Shown here in pieces: positions 13,074 through 25,600 of a DNA stretch of 64,000 nt. Both the position numbers and the translations under genes were made by a program. Location of the stretch: contig ML133457.1 in NCBI GenBank assembly GCA_003864495.1, forward strand, positions 1,922,001-1,986,000, given 5' to 3'. Each line of letters opens with the position of its first letter. Within the stretch, counting starts at the first letter, position 1. This DNA comes from Nemopilema nomurai. Lineage: Eukaryota; Cnidaria; Scyphozoa; Rhizostomeae; Rhizostomatidae. The notes beneath the pieces were generated by a model. It was not told where the DNA came from and did no database searches. It saw only the letters and a list, made by a program, of their open reading frames with translations.

Positions 13074-16000
13074 TTAAACTTGAGATTGCAAACTCATTTT
13101 GCAGCTTTTTCATTTGACAGCTTCAGAAATATTGCGGTTCAAACAAAAAACAAGAAACTTTCCATCTTTCTCCATTCTACTTCTAAAACTTCGAAAACTA
13201 ATAAAATCTCACTCCCATTGTTTCGAAGTTAAAAGCAGCCTCCAATTACTTTGTTGTTAAATAAACCTTTGAAGGCACTGTTGAAGTCATCATTTTCGAA
13301 GACTTTGAGTCATAGGTATTGAACCGCTCGTTTACTTTTAATGATTCTTGATACAGGCACCTGGTTTTGATAAACACCCCCGCTAGACTATAGAAATTAG
13401 GTGCTCACACTCTACCCGTCTTACGCATGAACTCGTGGGCCAATACTAGCTTTGTCAGCTTGTTTTTGTTCAGTAGAATTGAAATCCCAGGGAAGATTGG
13501 GACGCACGTAACAAAACAGCCATATTCAGATTGCCTAGGAATCTGAACAAACCCGCACCCGTATCGTCAACAACGGATTCGAGCGGATCCGCACCTGTCT
13601 TGGCGTCTAGCAATCCGAACAAATCCGCAGCCATCCGAACGAATCCGTACTTGTATTGGAGCCCAGAGAGAGATGTGGCAGCGTGTTTTCATGAGACCGG
13701 ATGGATCCGATCCTATGTCAGCCCGGTTTAGGGCCCTTTCCATCAACATGTGGGTTAATCCCTATTCAAATCATGGCATCATTAGCAACAACAGGTTAGA
13801 TGTTTCGACCCCCACCCCCGCCATTCCACAGATGCAGACTTCCCTGTTTCTGTTTGTCCTACGCATTTGCTTCAAAATATACTTGAATCCACAAACCTAT
13901 GTGGGATTGATCGACAACTCCTATAAACTTTAGAACGACGGGGCCAGTTTTTGGTGCAGAACAAAGAATCTTAGGCACACTTTAAAAAGTATCGGAAAGA
14001 GATTTTTGGAGCATGAGCATGTTTTTGCACCACCAACAAGCCCTAGCAAATCGTATGACAGCATCCCAAGATTATCAGATATCCGGCTTCAGATTTGATT
14101 GCAAACTTCAGACTTTAATAAAATAAATACCATACCGCTAAGAATTTACCGTTTGATGGTTCTAATTGATTATTGGCCTTTTAGAAAAGTTTGGGGATGA
14201 AGGATTCATGCTAAAACTCTGGTGATAGACGGTGGAGAACGGAAGAAGGGTGAACATTGGTTCAGGTTCCACATCTCAATGATGTTGCATCTACTGAAAG
14301 AATTTTATTCCTTGAACACATTCAAGCGATTCTTTTTGCTCGAGCCTTATCATGCAACAGGGGGTTTAAATTGCTAATGGTGCGGTGCCTGGAGGCTTCT
14401 TTTCATTTCTAGTGAAATACTGAAAAAACGTTTTTAAAAAAGGACACAAAAGGGGTGCTAAACCAGCTTCGGCTCAGCCAAGGGGGCACCCCCTTAAATC
14501 CACCATTGCTTTAAAATAATCTTAATCTTTTTATTTCCAAGACTTTGGTCCATACAACAATTGCATGTGGCAGTTTAATATTTGCTGTCAATTGGTGGGC
14601 CTTGAATTTCAATACTGAAGCTTGAGATTGGCCAAGCAGCAACCACACCATGGAGTTTTTTGCGACTTCTCAAAGCTGTCTGTTGGCAAAATATTTTGTA
14701 ACTGTTTGGATTCCCTACCATCAAAACCCTGCCTAAAAATTTCAGGTCTAGGCTTTTGCATGGTGTCACTGTTAAGGAATCTTAACTCACGGACTCTGCA
14801 AGTTTTATGCATATTTCTGTAGATATATGGATGTCTTGTAATTTAAACGTATCCATTCACCAAAAAGGAAAATTTCACTGCATATTGGTATTTACAAGGA
14901 AAATTGAGCTTCTCTACTAAAGGGTGTTTGAATTCTCATTACAAAATTCTTTAAGCAATGCAGAGGGACTCAATACTCAGAAGAGCCAATAAACTTCTAT
15001 AAAATAGGCTTCTTAATCGTCAATTTTGCTTATTCAATTCATCATCATATAAAACATCAGTTGATGACGTAATATTCACCATAACATGATAAATAAGAAG
15101 CATTGGTTAGGAAAACTTCCAAAAAAGTTTGATTTTGGGAAACTGGTCATGTCTCTCGTTTCTCTATCCACTGCGGAAGCCAATGTTCCTGGTTGGTCCT
15201 ACTTGGAAACAGAAAGTAACACGAGACACGCGTCTCCCTGTCAGCTCAACAAATCTGAAAAGGCCTCTCATTTGAAATTTGATACTAGGTATTGTGGAAT
15301 ACGATGTCTGTGTAATCTGAGAATCAGTGGGTGGAATTTGCTCAATTGCTGATGATACTGTCAAAGGAAGTAAGGATATTAGCCAGAATTTGCTGTAAAA
15401 AGGTACAGTTGTCCGTATTCCAATGACCACTCATATCAGCATTTTCGCGAATGCCATTAGGGTATTCCGTTATGCTTGCTATTCGTATTGTTATCTATAG
15501 AATCAACTCTAGATTAGTTTACATGTCCATGTAATTTTGTATCTCAATCGCTCTTGAGGTGGTGTGCAGGAGGAATCTAGAGGATCATAACAAATGCCAG
15601 ACGGAGTGAGTAATGGACTGTGTCGTGTATGACGTAATTGAATGTCTCTGTTGTGTGCTGCATCAGCGAAACCTTTAGCTGCAATACTGCACAGCAATGG
15701 AACAATAATTTCTGCTTGCGTCATTCATTCACGAAATATGAAAATCAAAATCATGACTTTAACACTCTAGCATGCCACATCTAACCCAATCAGTATTATT
15801 TTCATAACACGCAAGGAAACAAAGGGCCGATTTTGGGTTGGCTCTTAGTCAGTCAGTTAAATATATTTGTTTCCTAACCGTCACTTTTGCTGACGCAGCA
15901 GCTAGGAAAGAATGTGATGTCTGTCGACATACTATCGGCATCTGCTGTATTTACTTCGTAAAAGTTACTTCTAGTCATCCAGTCAGCCTGTCAAGAAAAT

Positions 16001-17523
16001 TTGACAAAATATAGTAGCTGTAATGATTAGAGGCTGAAGGGTTTCTAATGATATGGTTGAGAAACATTCAATGACTACAATTTTAACATCAGTTACAGAC
16101 ATACAGGTTGGCTCTCATTTTTGGAAATAGGACGGAAACTGAGCATACTGTCAATGCTACACATAATAAACTATGATTTAAGATTGTCAAAAATGTGCAT
16201 GAATTCATGCGTTTGAAAATGACCTCATCACAAATTCTTCAGGCAGCATTTGACTCTGAAAATGACCTCATCACAAGTTTATTATGTATTTGGGTTCCTC
16301 CTAGTAGAAATCTCTTAAAATCAGGCTGAAACGTTTCTTATATGAGGCTACTATTTCTCAAAAATATCAGCCTGAGGTTTCTTATAAAGTGATTTTCATT
16401 TTGCAGGTCCTTACTGTACTCCTGTTTAGCCTATTTTTGGTTATGTTTTACAGTTACAGCCTTTCTAACGACAATGTGTTTGTCCTTCGACCTAAATTGT
16501 GACGTTCGTATTGCCCTGCTAATTTGCTTCCATTTATGTTATGTTTCTGCTTTTATGAGCTAGGCTAGTCTTTCTGCTGAAGCGGCCATCTAGTCATCCA
16601 GTCAACGTTTCAACAAATTGAACAAACGTAAGGTAATCGTAATCATAATCAGAAGTTTGAAACACTTGACAAAATGCAAAACTGAATCTCATAACAAAAG
16701 ACGTTCACTTAAAAAAGATCTTCTTAGCAAAAATAGCCTGCTAAACACTGTAATCTTCGCCATCAGTTGATAATGTTAATGGAAAAATGAGACAGATTGC
16801 CCCTTATCTCAGCTCGTGCTAACTTATCGCATATTATCTCACCTTCTCTCATCTTGGGTAAATGTAACAGACTTCGTAAGTGCCATAGTCTATTCCAGAT
16901 GGCATATGTTCCAATATTTTGCTACAGATCCTCTTTGAAATTTAACAGAAAGCAAAATAAAGTAAATTATTTTGTTTTGATGCTACTGATAAAAATGAGA
17001 AAATGGCGAGGAAGTTGTAAAGAGTGGCAACTGACTTGTTCACCTGGGGCTGACAAACGTCCTGCAGAATTCGCATGAAAAGTCATAACTTCAGAGTAAA
17101 TGAAGAATGTTAGTTTTTTGCTTCCTGGCTTGATCTCTGAAGCCTTTTCTCGTCCATTTTCTACTTGCCTGAAAAATATGTTATTTGACCCAAGATGGTA
17201 TTTATACCAGCCAGGCGTAGCCCATTGCCCCCACACTCTCGTCCTTGTTGTATTCTTTTACATCATATAAGAGAACAAAGAGAAAAGCTCAACACTTTTA
17301 GTAAAATTGAAAAGGGTAAAGGTTGCAAGAAAGTGAGGGGCCTTGACCCCCAACCACCCCCTTCTCGGAGGCTATGCTTTGTAGCATAATATCGTTGTAG
17401 CGGAGTACTATTTGATGATCAACCTGCTGCTTTTATTATGATAAAATAACTGTTATCAGCCCCTACAATCATGGCCACTGTTATATATTTAGGCACATGT
17501 AGATGAAGCATATAGCCACTAGG
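13074..17523. other. No gene recognised
   Basis: No domain-bearing frame was found. A GC-richer patch at 13531-13750 is full of ggatccg/aatccg words and resembles the interior of the transposon at 42193-42602, but no terminal repeats were found. A 20-bp direct repeat (tgaaaatgacctcatcacaa) occurs at 16214 and 16258. Confidence 0.4.
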
Positions 17524-17723
17524 ATGACACGTCAAGAATCACACTAGAATCACACGTCAAGAATCACACTAGAATCACACGTCAGGAATCACACGTCAAG
17601 AATCAAACGTCAAGAATCACACTAGAATCACACGGCAAGAATCACACTAGAATCACACTAGAATCACACGTCAAGAATCACACTAGAATTACACATCAAG
17701 AATCACATTAGAATCACACGTCA
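17524..17723. repeat. Composite 25-bp tandem repeat (14 + 11)
   Basis: The array interleaves two related units, aatcacacgtcaag (14 bp) and aatcacactag (11 bp), usually alternating to give a 25-bp period. In places the 14-bp unit repeats twice and in others the 11-bp unit does. About 16 sub-units are present with few substitutions. Confidence 0.85.
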
Positions 17724-20700
17724 TTATCCTGTTGCACCAAGCCAACTTCAACTGCCAGACCTTGGAGGCTTGATTTCCACAGAGGTCCAATTCTGAACCC
17801 TTTCATCATTGGTTAATCTGAGGTCACTTTGCAACCTCATACCTTCTTCACACATTTCAAGTTTATTTATCGTTTGTTCCCATTTCCTTTATGATGTCAC
17901 CTAACGTTTCTGATTGACATAAACATCTATCATTTCATGTAGCACTTTTTGCAGTATCACGACTCTACTTGGTTCTTACTAAAACCAGTCAGTTGATGAC
18001 AATAAGGCTTCATCCAAATGCTTGTATCTACGAATTGCTAGACAGCCAGAATTTTTCCAAACCCATCCATTTTGCACTGAATTCCTATTTTTCAAAGAGA
18101 GCCAGCAGTATACTTGTGCTCGTTGATATAATTCTACAAAAAGAAGAAATAAAGACGATTCAACCTGTGGAGTTCAAATGATAGCTACAACAGCGCTAAG
18201 AAGAAGCATATGTTCAGTATATCTCCGACAATCTGTTCTTGGGAAAATTCAAAGATTTCCATTTCCGTATTCTTCTCTATATTTTCCGAAAATGAAACCG
18301 CCTTCTTTGTGGTTCCCTAGAAATTTGCCGCGCAAAAATCTTTTTGGAAAGATTAAAAGCAATGCTTCATTTTTTGCTGTAATTATAGAAATTTTGCTTC
18401 ATTTTTTTGATTTGACATGAACGTTAGCCACAAGTCTTTTGTTTTTGTAATTTAGTAAGTAACCGTTTGTAATTAACTGTACTTTAGATAAAGTTTTAGT
18501 GAATCGCTGGTGTTTTCCCCCATGGAATAGAGATGAGCTTATAGCACTATGTTAAATACTACTCTAATCATACGTTGTATACAAGTTACAATTTGAAAGA
18601 TTTTAATTGATATGTGATTGGCAGCTCGATAACAATTATAAGTGAAACGAGGTTAACGGAAGAGAGAGTAATCCTGTTATATAACATAGGGGAGGGGGGC
18701 ATTTGACAATATTCTTGTCTGGAATCTAACTATAGCGTGTTGCTTTAAGAACAGCGTGTATAACAAAATTGGTTGGAAAACCTCCCGTTACTGAAGCAAA
18801 TTCGACGTTATAGAGCTTTTATGGCAGGCTAAATGTTTCTGTCTATTTAATGAATACTGATTCTGCGAGACGGGCTTTGAGGGAACCTTGAAAGAGATAC
18901 AATCCTGTGAGTCAAGCTGCAGTTACGAAATCATAAACCTGGAAGCTACAATTACCGTAGGGCAGTATCGATATTTTCTTTGTTGGATGCCAAAACTACT
19001 GCTGGTCGAAGTCTTAAGCCTCTGCTACTTTTCCCAGCTCTGACGGCTGATAGCTACACTTGCGACGTCTTCATAAGCACATCCTGCGACACTGGGCGAC
19101 GATATTTCTATTACAGCATTTGCCGGTGATGCGGGGAAGCTGAAACCAAGCAGATGATAGACAGTAGCGACAAAGGCTTGATAGTACCTTCCGGCTGTGA
19201 AGAAGCTAAGCTTTACGTAGATTACTTCATAAATAGAAATGGGTGGGTGAAATAATGGGAGAGCAATGTTGAGCGCAAGAGACACGCAGAAATCCACGCA
19301 GTTTTGCGGGCGTATACAGCGCAGCAACGGGTACATGTTAATTTTTAAATATATTGTGAAGTATCTTCATAGAAGAAATCAAGTTCTAAGCCTGAAGTAG
19401 GTCAAATAGCCAGAATCTACAGAAGCAGGTGTATTTCGGGATCAGCAGGAGCTGTGCGACACAGATTCGACACAGACGACACAGATGCGACACAGATGTC
19501 AAGGGCTTAAAGACTGGGCAGGGGATGTTGAATTTTTCAAACTAATCCCAAGGCATTTAAAGTTCACTACCAGCTGAACATACTGAACTAAATCTTTAGT
19601 CCCCCCCCCCCCCCCTCCGTAACCTTATCTCAAAATCAGACACTACGATATAATCCATGCCTTTTCATCCGTGCATACTTTGTATAGTGAACGTTCCATG
19701 TGCCATAAACGTCAATGCCCTACGTTAATACTGTATTCTTACATATGAGTTGATTTACGCAAAAACTGAATATAGGTCTTTCTTGTTAAAATTCGACTGA
19801 GGGGCGATAAAACCCTTAAATTGCCTCTGGCTTAAGATGTGACGAGCTCTGAATGGATGGCAAAACGGTCATGACGATTTGACTTGCATCTTTCTTAGCC
19901 ACGAAGGCCTAAAGATTAAGAAAGGCGAACGTGCTCAGAGGAAAAGGAAGTGTTCTGCTAATCTCTTTCGCAGCCGTAATTTTGCTGATGGACTTCTTGC
20001 TTGTTTCTGTTTTTGCAGGATCCATTGTTTGCTTCATGCACAAAGCTGCCGACCTCCCATTCTTTTGCCTTGAGCTCTTGTCTTATAATGAGTAAAAAAA
20101 TCAAATAGAATGAGATTAAAAAAAATAGCAATGTTAATAACAATCTTTCTAAATTTCAACATTTATACCTACATAGTGACATATAAACTAAATACACAGG
20201 TAAATTGTATTTGGCTGGACCGATCGATTACAATAAAAATAATTATTATACAGATAAAAGCAATAAAGACAACAGCAAAGTATTTTTAAAATCATACAAA
20301 ATAATAACTAATGATGCAAATAATATCGCTATTCCATGATTTTATGATTTTATGATTGATTGATTGACTATGCTTCATTCTATCTGGCTTACCACTCCTT
20401 AGAACGCTTTCCCTGAGGAAAGTTGAATAAAATCAAACTGATCACAAGTCAAGTCCTTCCTAATGGATAGATGCCTGTGATATTGGGTTTGGTAATTTAT
20501 CCATCTCATTGGTAACATTGCATCTTTAATGGAAAAAGTCAGTAAACAGTTTTACAAGTTCTTATTTCTTCTCTGCACTAGCTTTGTATATTATTTCTCC
20601 TCAATAACTGCAGCATTTAAAAATACTTTTCGGAATTGAATGGACAATACGAAGCTCTTCTTTTCTTCTTCTCCCACACTCTTGTCAGCCTCTAATTAAA

Positions 20701-21756
20701 GGTTTTCAACGATCACAAAATTTGATGAGTTTGATTGCTTGATATATTTGATGAGATTGTTTACACGATCTATTGGGCAAGCGAGAATTTTATCATATTT
20801 CACAACATATAGATATACAAAAGTATATTAATTATAGCACAATGCGTGTTAGAAGCCCATTGATGAAGTAATACTATGCCAATTGTGAAATGTATGAACA
20901 CAGATGAAAGCATAACTTCTGGCTTCGCGGAGAATCTTCCAACGATGACCATCATTGTTCTGTAATCTCAAGAAAAAACTTTGCGGCATATTCAACGTAT
21001 GCTCTCTCAAACAAAGTTAAAGAACTTTTTTCCTTATTCTTGAACATCCTGACCCATTGGATGCACTGGCTACTTCTTTTCAATCATTTTTTAAAGATGT
21101 GCTTTATGGAAAGGTATACGTAGAATCAAATTATTTCTATGCACCGAATGTTTATGAACTCTAGAAAAAGGAAAGAAGCTTCAGTTGAAGCAATGCCTGT
21201 CTGAAAATTTATTTCGTAGCACTTCTGCGAATTTCTGCAATGTTTTACCTTCACTATTTTTACATCAATAGACGTAGCAAAGTCAATCCTTAAAATGTTG
21301 GAAGTACTGTAGATGCCCATCTTTAAGAAGGGACAGTTAAAAGTGTCACCGGTGCTCCAAGAATTTGGACAGCCACTGTGACAATGCCAATTGGTTATTT
21401 ACGTAGTAAAAGTCTGGAATGAAACATTTCCAGCCTCAGGACTATCGAGACATAAACAACAGGCTCCTGGAAAGTCATGCACTAAAATTCGTACTCAAGA
21501 AGGGCATGAAATAATTTGATTTGTACACATCAAATACAAATACAAAGCACTAAAGCAATACAATTACCAATCATCCTAGAAACGAACAATCAATACATAG
21601 GGCACAGTACAGTACTAAATTTAGCAACATGTTTTAATGCAAGAAGAAAAACAAAAATTAATAACAATTACTTGCACGTGTCCTAAAAACACATCAATTA
21701 ACAGCATGAAATCAGTTATTAACAGGGGTTGCAGTAAACATGCGAACATGCAAACT
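17724..21756. other. No gene recognised
   Basis: Open frames up to about 100 codons occur on both strands but show no domain, signal peptide or exon-like splice pairing that I can support. A run of about 14 C residues lies near 19602-19615. A homopolymer of that length in an intergenic stretch also invites assembly error. Confidence 0.4.
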
Positions 21757-22617
21757 GTTTCCATTTTCTGTATCCATTTTCTGTTTGCATTTTCTGCCAC
21801 CATTTTATGCTTTAATTTTCTGCATCATTACCTACTTCCATTTTCTGTTTCCATTATCTGTTTGCATTTTCTGCCACCATTTTATGCTTCAATTTTCTGC
21901 ATCCAATACCTAGTTCCATTTTCTGTTTCCATTTTCTGTATCCATTTTCTGCTTCCATTTTCTGTTTCCATTATCTGTTTGCATTTTCTGTCACCATTTT
22001 ATGCTTCAATTTTCTGCATCCAATACCAAGTTCCATTTTCTGTTTCCATTTTCTGTATCCATTTTCTGCTTCAATTTTCTGTTTCCATTTTCTGTTTCCA
22101 TTTTCTGTTTCCATTTTCTGTTTCCATTTTCTGCCACCATTTTATGCTTCAATTTTCTGCATCCAATACCTACTTCCATTTTCTGTTTCCATTTTCTGTA
22201 TCCATTTTCTGTTTCCATTTTCTGTATCCATTTCCTGCTTCCATTTTCTGTTTCCATTTTCTGTTTCCATTTTCTGCCACCATTTTATGCTTCAATTTTC
22301 TGCATCCAATACCTACTTCAATTTTCTGTTTGCATTTTCTGTATCCATTTTCTGCTTCCATTTACTGCTTCCATTTTCTGTTTGCATTTTCTGCCACCAT
22401 TTTATGCTTTAATTTTCTGCATCATTACCTACTTCCATTTTCTGTTTCCATTATCTGTTTGCATTTTCTGCCACCATTTTATGCTTCAATTTTCTGCATC
22501 CAATACCTACTTCCATTTTCTGTTTCCATTTTCTGTATCCATTTTCTGCTTCCATTTACTGCTTCCATTTTCTGCTTCCATTTTCTGTTTCCATTTTCCG
22601 CTTCCATTTAATGCTAA
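21757..22617. repeat. Large 13-bp minisatellite with higher-order structure
   Basis: About 860 bp of a 13-bp unit (tttccattttctg) with point variants (tttgc, tatcc, cttcc, caccattttatg). A longer block recurs at least five times, containing the variants caccattttatg, cttcaattttctg and catccaatacc in the same order, so blocks as well as units have been amplified. Because 13 is not a multiple of three and no frame meets a stop, the array yields artefactual plus-strand open frames (21637-22611 and 22001-22846) with a 13-residue period rich in Phe, Ser and Cys, and Lys/Asn/Glu-rich ones on the minus strand. These should not be annotated as proteins. Confidence 0.93.
22607..22612 (-). terminator. 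Possible polyadenylation signal of CRYZ
   Basis: ATTAAA on the minus strand, 60 bp past the CRYZ stop codon and just before the 13-bp minisatellite begins. Position and sequence fit a poly(A) signal; nothing else confirms it. Confidence 0.4.
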
Positions 22618-22671
22618 AAGTTTTTGTGCTTTGCAAAGACCGTCAAGTGGCTGTCAATTTTCAAGACAAAA

Positions 22672-25600
22672 TCAATCAACTGACAGTAGAATTTTCCCAC
22701 GTGCCCCCCTGCTTTTAATTATATCTGCATGTGCTACTGATGCCTCCTCCAAAGGGTATACTTTCCCAATTATCGGTGAGAGCCACTTCATCGCCAACCC
22801 CCGTGCTATGAATGCAGCACTTTCGTTAATCTCTTCCTACAATTAAAAAAAGCAAGCAACTCTCAATAAGCCAGTCGGGCGTCTTTACTTCTATCACTTC
22901 ACCAACAAATTCACCAATAACTTTATTTCACTCTTGCCAATTTATTATTGATTAACTTTGTGCTAAATTTTTCTTTAGATTTAAAATTTGTCTTCTGGTT
23001 TTAAAAAGGTGATCCGTATCTATTTGGCATCTTTAACCTGAGTGTCAAAAGGTATAACTGAGGCAGCAAATTCTGAAATTGTGCTTTGATATTATGCTTT
23101 GCTACCATGCTTTGATATCATTCGTTGATATCATGCATTGATATTATGTCTTGATATTATGCTTTGCTATTATGCTTAGATATCATGCTTTGATATCATT
23201 GATTGATACTATTCTATGATACTATGCTTTGATATCATGCTTTGGTATCGCACTTTAGTATTATGCTTTGACATTTTGCTTGAATATTATGCTTTAGTAT
23301 TACCATTTGACATTATGGTCTAATCAATGTTTGGTATCTTTAATTGATATTTATCGTTGAATTTATGCCCAGATATTATGCTTGACTTCTTGCTTTCGTA
23401 TTATGCTTTGATACCATGCCTTGTTATCAGACTATAATATTACACTTTGATATTTTACTTCAATATAATGCTTTGGTATTGTCTTGATACCTGGCTTGCA
23501 TTGAACAGCATAACCCCATGTACGGAAGCCTCTCGTACCATTGCATCACGTGGGTTTAACTCAACCAACCCACGGCTACCAACAACCTGAAATAACAAAT
23601 AAAGAGTTATGATTACAGGTTTTGCCGAATCACATATCAAACCTTTTACAAAATCTGGATTGTGCAAATACATATACCGACGACAATTTTTGTGCCATTT
23701 GACAAGTTGGGTCATCTTGTTATCTAGGAGTTTAGGAGCTTGACTATTTGGCCAGGAAGAGCTCGCCATTTCGCTTTCACTCTTCTAAAGAACGTTTAGA
23801 GTAGAAGCTAATCTGTTGTTTCTGTTGTTTTTGTCTTTTGGCAAAAAGTTCATGTTAAGGCTATTGGTAGGTTCAACAAGGGCATACAAATTAACAAGGG
23901 CAATTTTTTAATCATGCATTTCTATGTACTCTTGTTATTAAAGTTTCTCACCCCAACTCTCCCATTTCTTGCCAGCATTTTCAAATCATGGCCTAAATTC
24001 ACATTAGCCAACATCTCGATAATAATATCAACTCCATTGCCAGATGTTGAAGCCTGAAGAGCAACAACAACAAAACATCTTTATGACCATTAGAAATAAG
24101 CAGCATAGGGCTTTAGTCGTATGTGGGTTATGCTGAAATGCACAGGAAGTATTGGAAAATGATGAAAAAATATATAAAGTGAAAGAGAAAATAAACAGCA
24201 AAACAACACTGGCGTGAACAACTTATGATCAACACAAGTAGTAAATGATATGTGATTGACAAAATGGCCTATTTAGAATGAAAATAATATATCTGGCTCT
24301 GATATTGAATCTGCAGTATCTAGTACATGATTGGCTTTCGATCCTGTGGCTTTTTAAACTTATTTTTGTATCTTGTATCTAGTTCTATTAACGCAGGCAA
24401 TTTTCAACTTGGAAGTGGAATCAATCGCAAAACATTACATATAGCTTGAAGGTTTTCATTGACTCACTATAAGGGTTCGGTTTCTATCAAATCATTACAG
24501 GGGTTCGAAATGAGAAGGAGAGTTAATGGCACCAGAGACAAAGCGATGACATACAAAGTGCGCCTGCAACTTGGGTGCAGTGGAACCCCTGTGGACATGA
24601 TCTGCCCTTTTATGTAGATGTAAAATCAGAAAATGATAAAACGTACATTAAATTATTTAATTCAAGCTTAAAAGAATTAATCGATATGCCAATCCTTTTA
24701 CCTAAAGCTTCAAGCTTCAATAACTTTTAGATTTCACATTTTGCGGCCAGTTCGCAAGTATTCCTGGCTCTTTTTGTACAGACAGTATTGCACATGACCG
24801 TTGCACAGGAACCTTTATAAAATTCTTAAAAAATACCATAATTTCGTCCATATATCCGTCATCTCTATGGTTGAAGACCTCAAGGACGTGGTTTTCTTTA
24901 AGGATTTGCATCCCCTCAGGGGATCCAGCCGTGCCAAGGACGCGCAGCCCCGCAGCAACGGCCAGCTGTGCAGCAGCTAAGCCAACCTGCAAAATGGAAT
25001 GGCAAACCAATTCATGATTAATTGATTGATTGTAATGATTGATTGACTGATACATTGATTGGTTGATTCTTGAAGACGATTGTGGTTGCAAAATATATCA
25101 TAAGTGTCACTGATCAAACAAAGCTGATATATGACTTGTGGTTAAGTGTCGAAAACCAAGAATCAGAAAAGAAATGAACCTCAAATTTCCAAAGAATTGG
25201 GAGCCATTACCTACTCAACGACAATTATGAAATTCAGTATAAATTATTGGACCATGTGCATCACATTTGTGAAGCACATTATTATTTCCAACAAGATTGA
25301 ACTGATGACTTGGATACATGAAAGTTAAGACATTAGCAGCATAGGAAACTTGCACTTTTCTTCGGTACCCATTTGTAACATTTGAGTTTAGGAGTTTCAG
25401 TTATTTATAGTTGCTAAACATTCCCCAACTTTCTAGACCATTGAAAAAATAATCTGATTCTTTAAAATCAGCATTCTCTATGAAAAAGGCTATTAATGAG
25501 GCTTTTCAAGATTTGGGGGAAAACATGCTTGTCATAGGGCTCTGAAATTCCAATATTAGCTGCAAAATACATTAGCTTCTTAACTTCGACACACAGTAAC

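Noticed and set aside
13531..13750. GC-rich patch as a copy of the 42193-42602 transposon
   Set aside because: Shares ggatccg/aatccg words but no matching terminal repeats; similarity may be compositional.
14450..14515. Possible hAT end (caccattg-type with a C/G-rich stretch)
   Set aside because: Looks like one end of a hAT-type MITE, but no inverted partner was found within about 1 kb on either side.
17524..17723. CRISPR-like array
   Set aside because: Units are contiguous variants with no unique spacers, and the genome is animal.
21637..22846. Two long plus-strand ORFs (324 and 281 codons)
   Set aside because: They are translations of the 13-bp minisatellite, with a 13-residue period and no independent coding signal. 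Their 3' part overlaps the last CRYZ exon in antisense.
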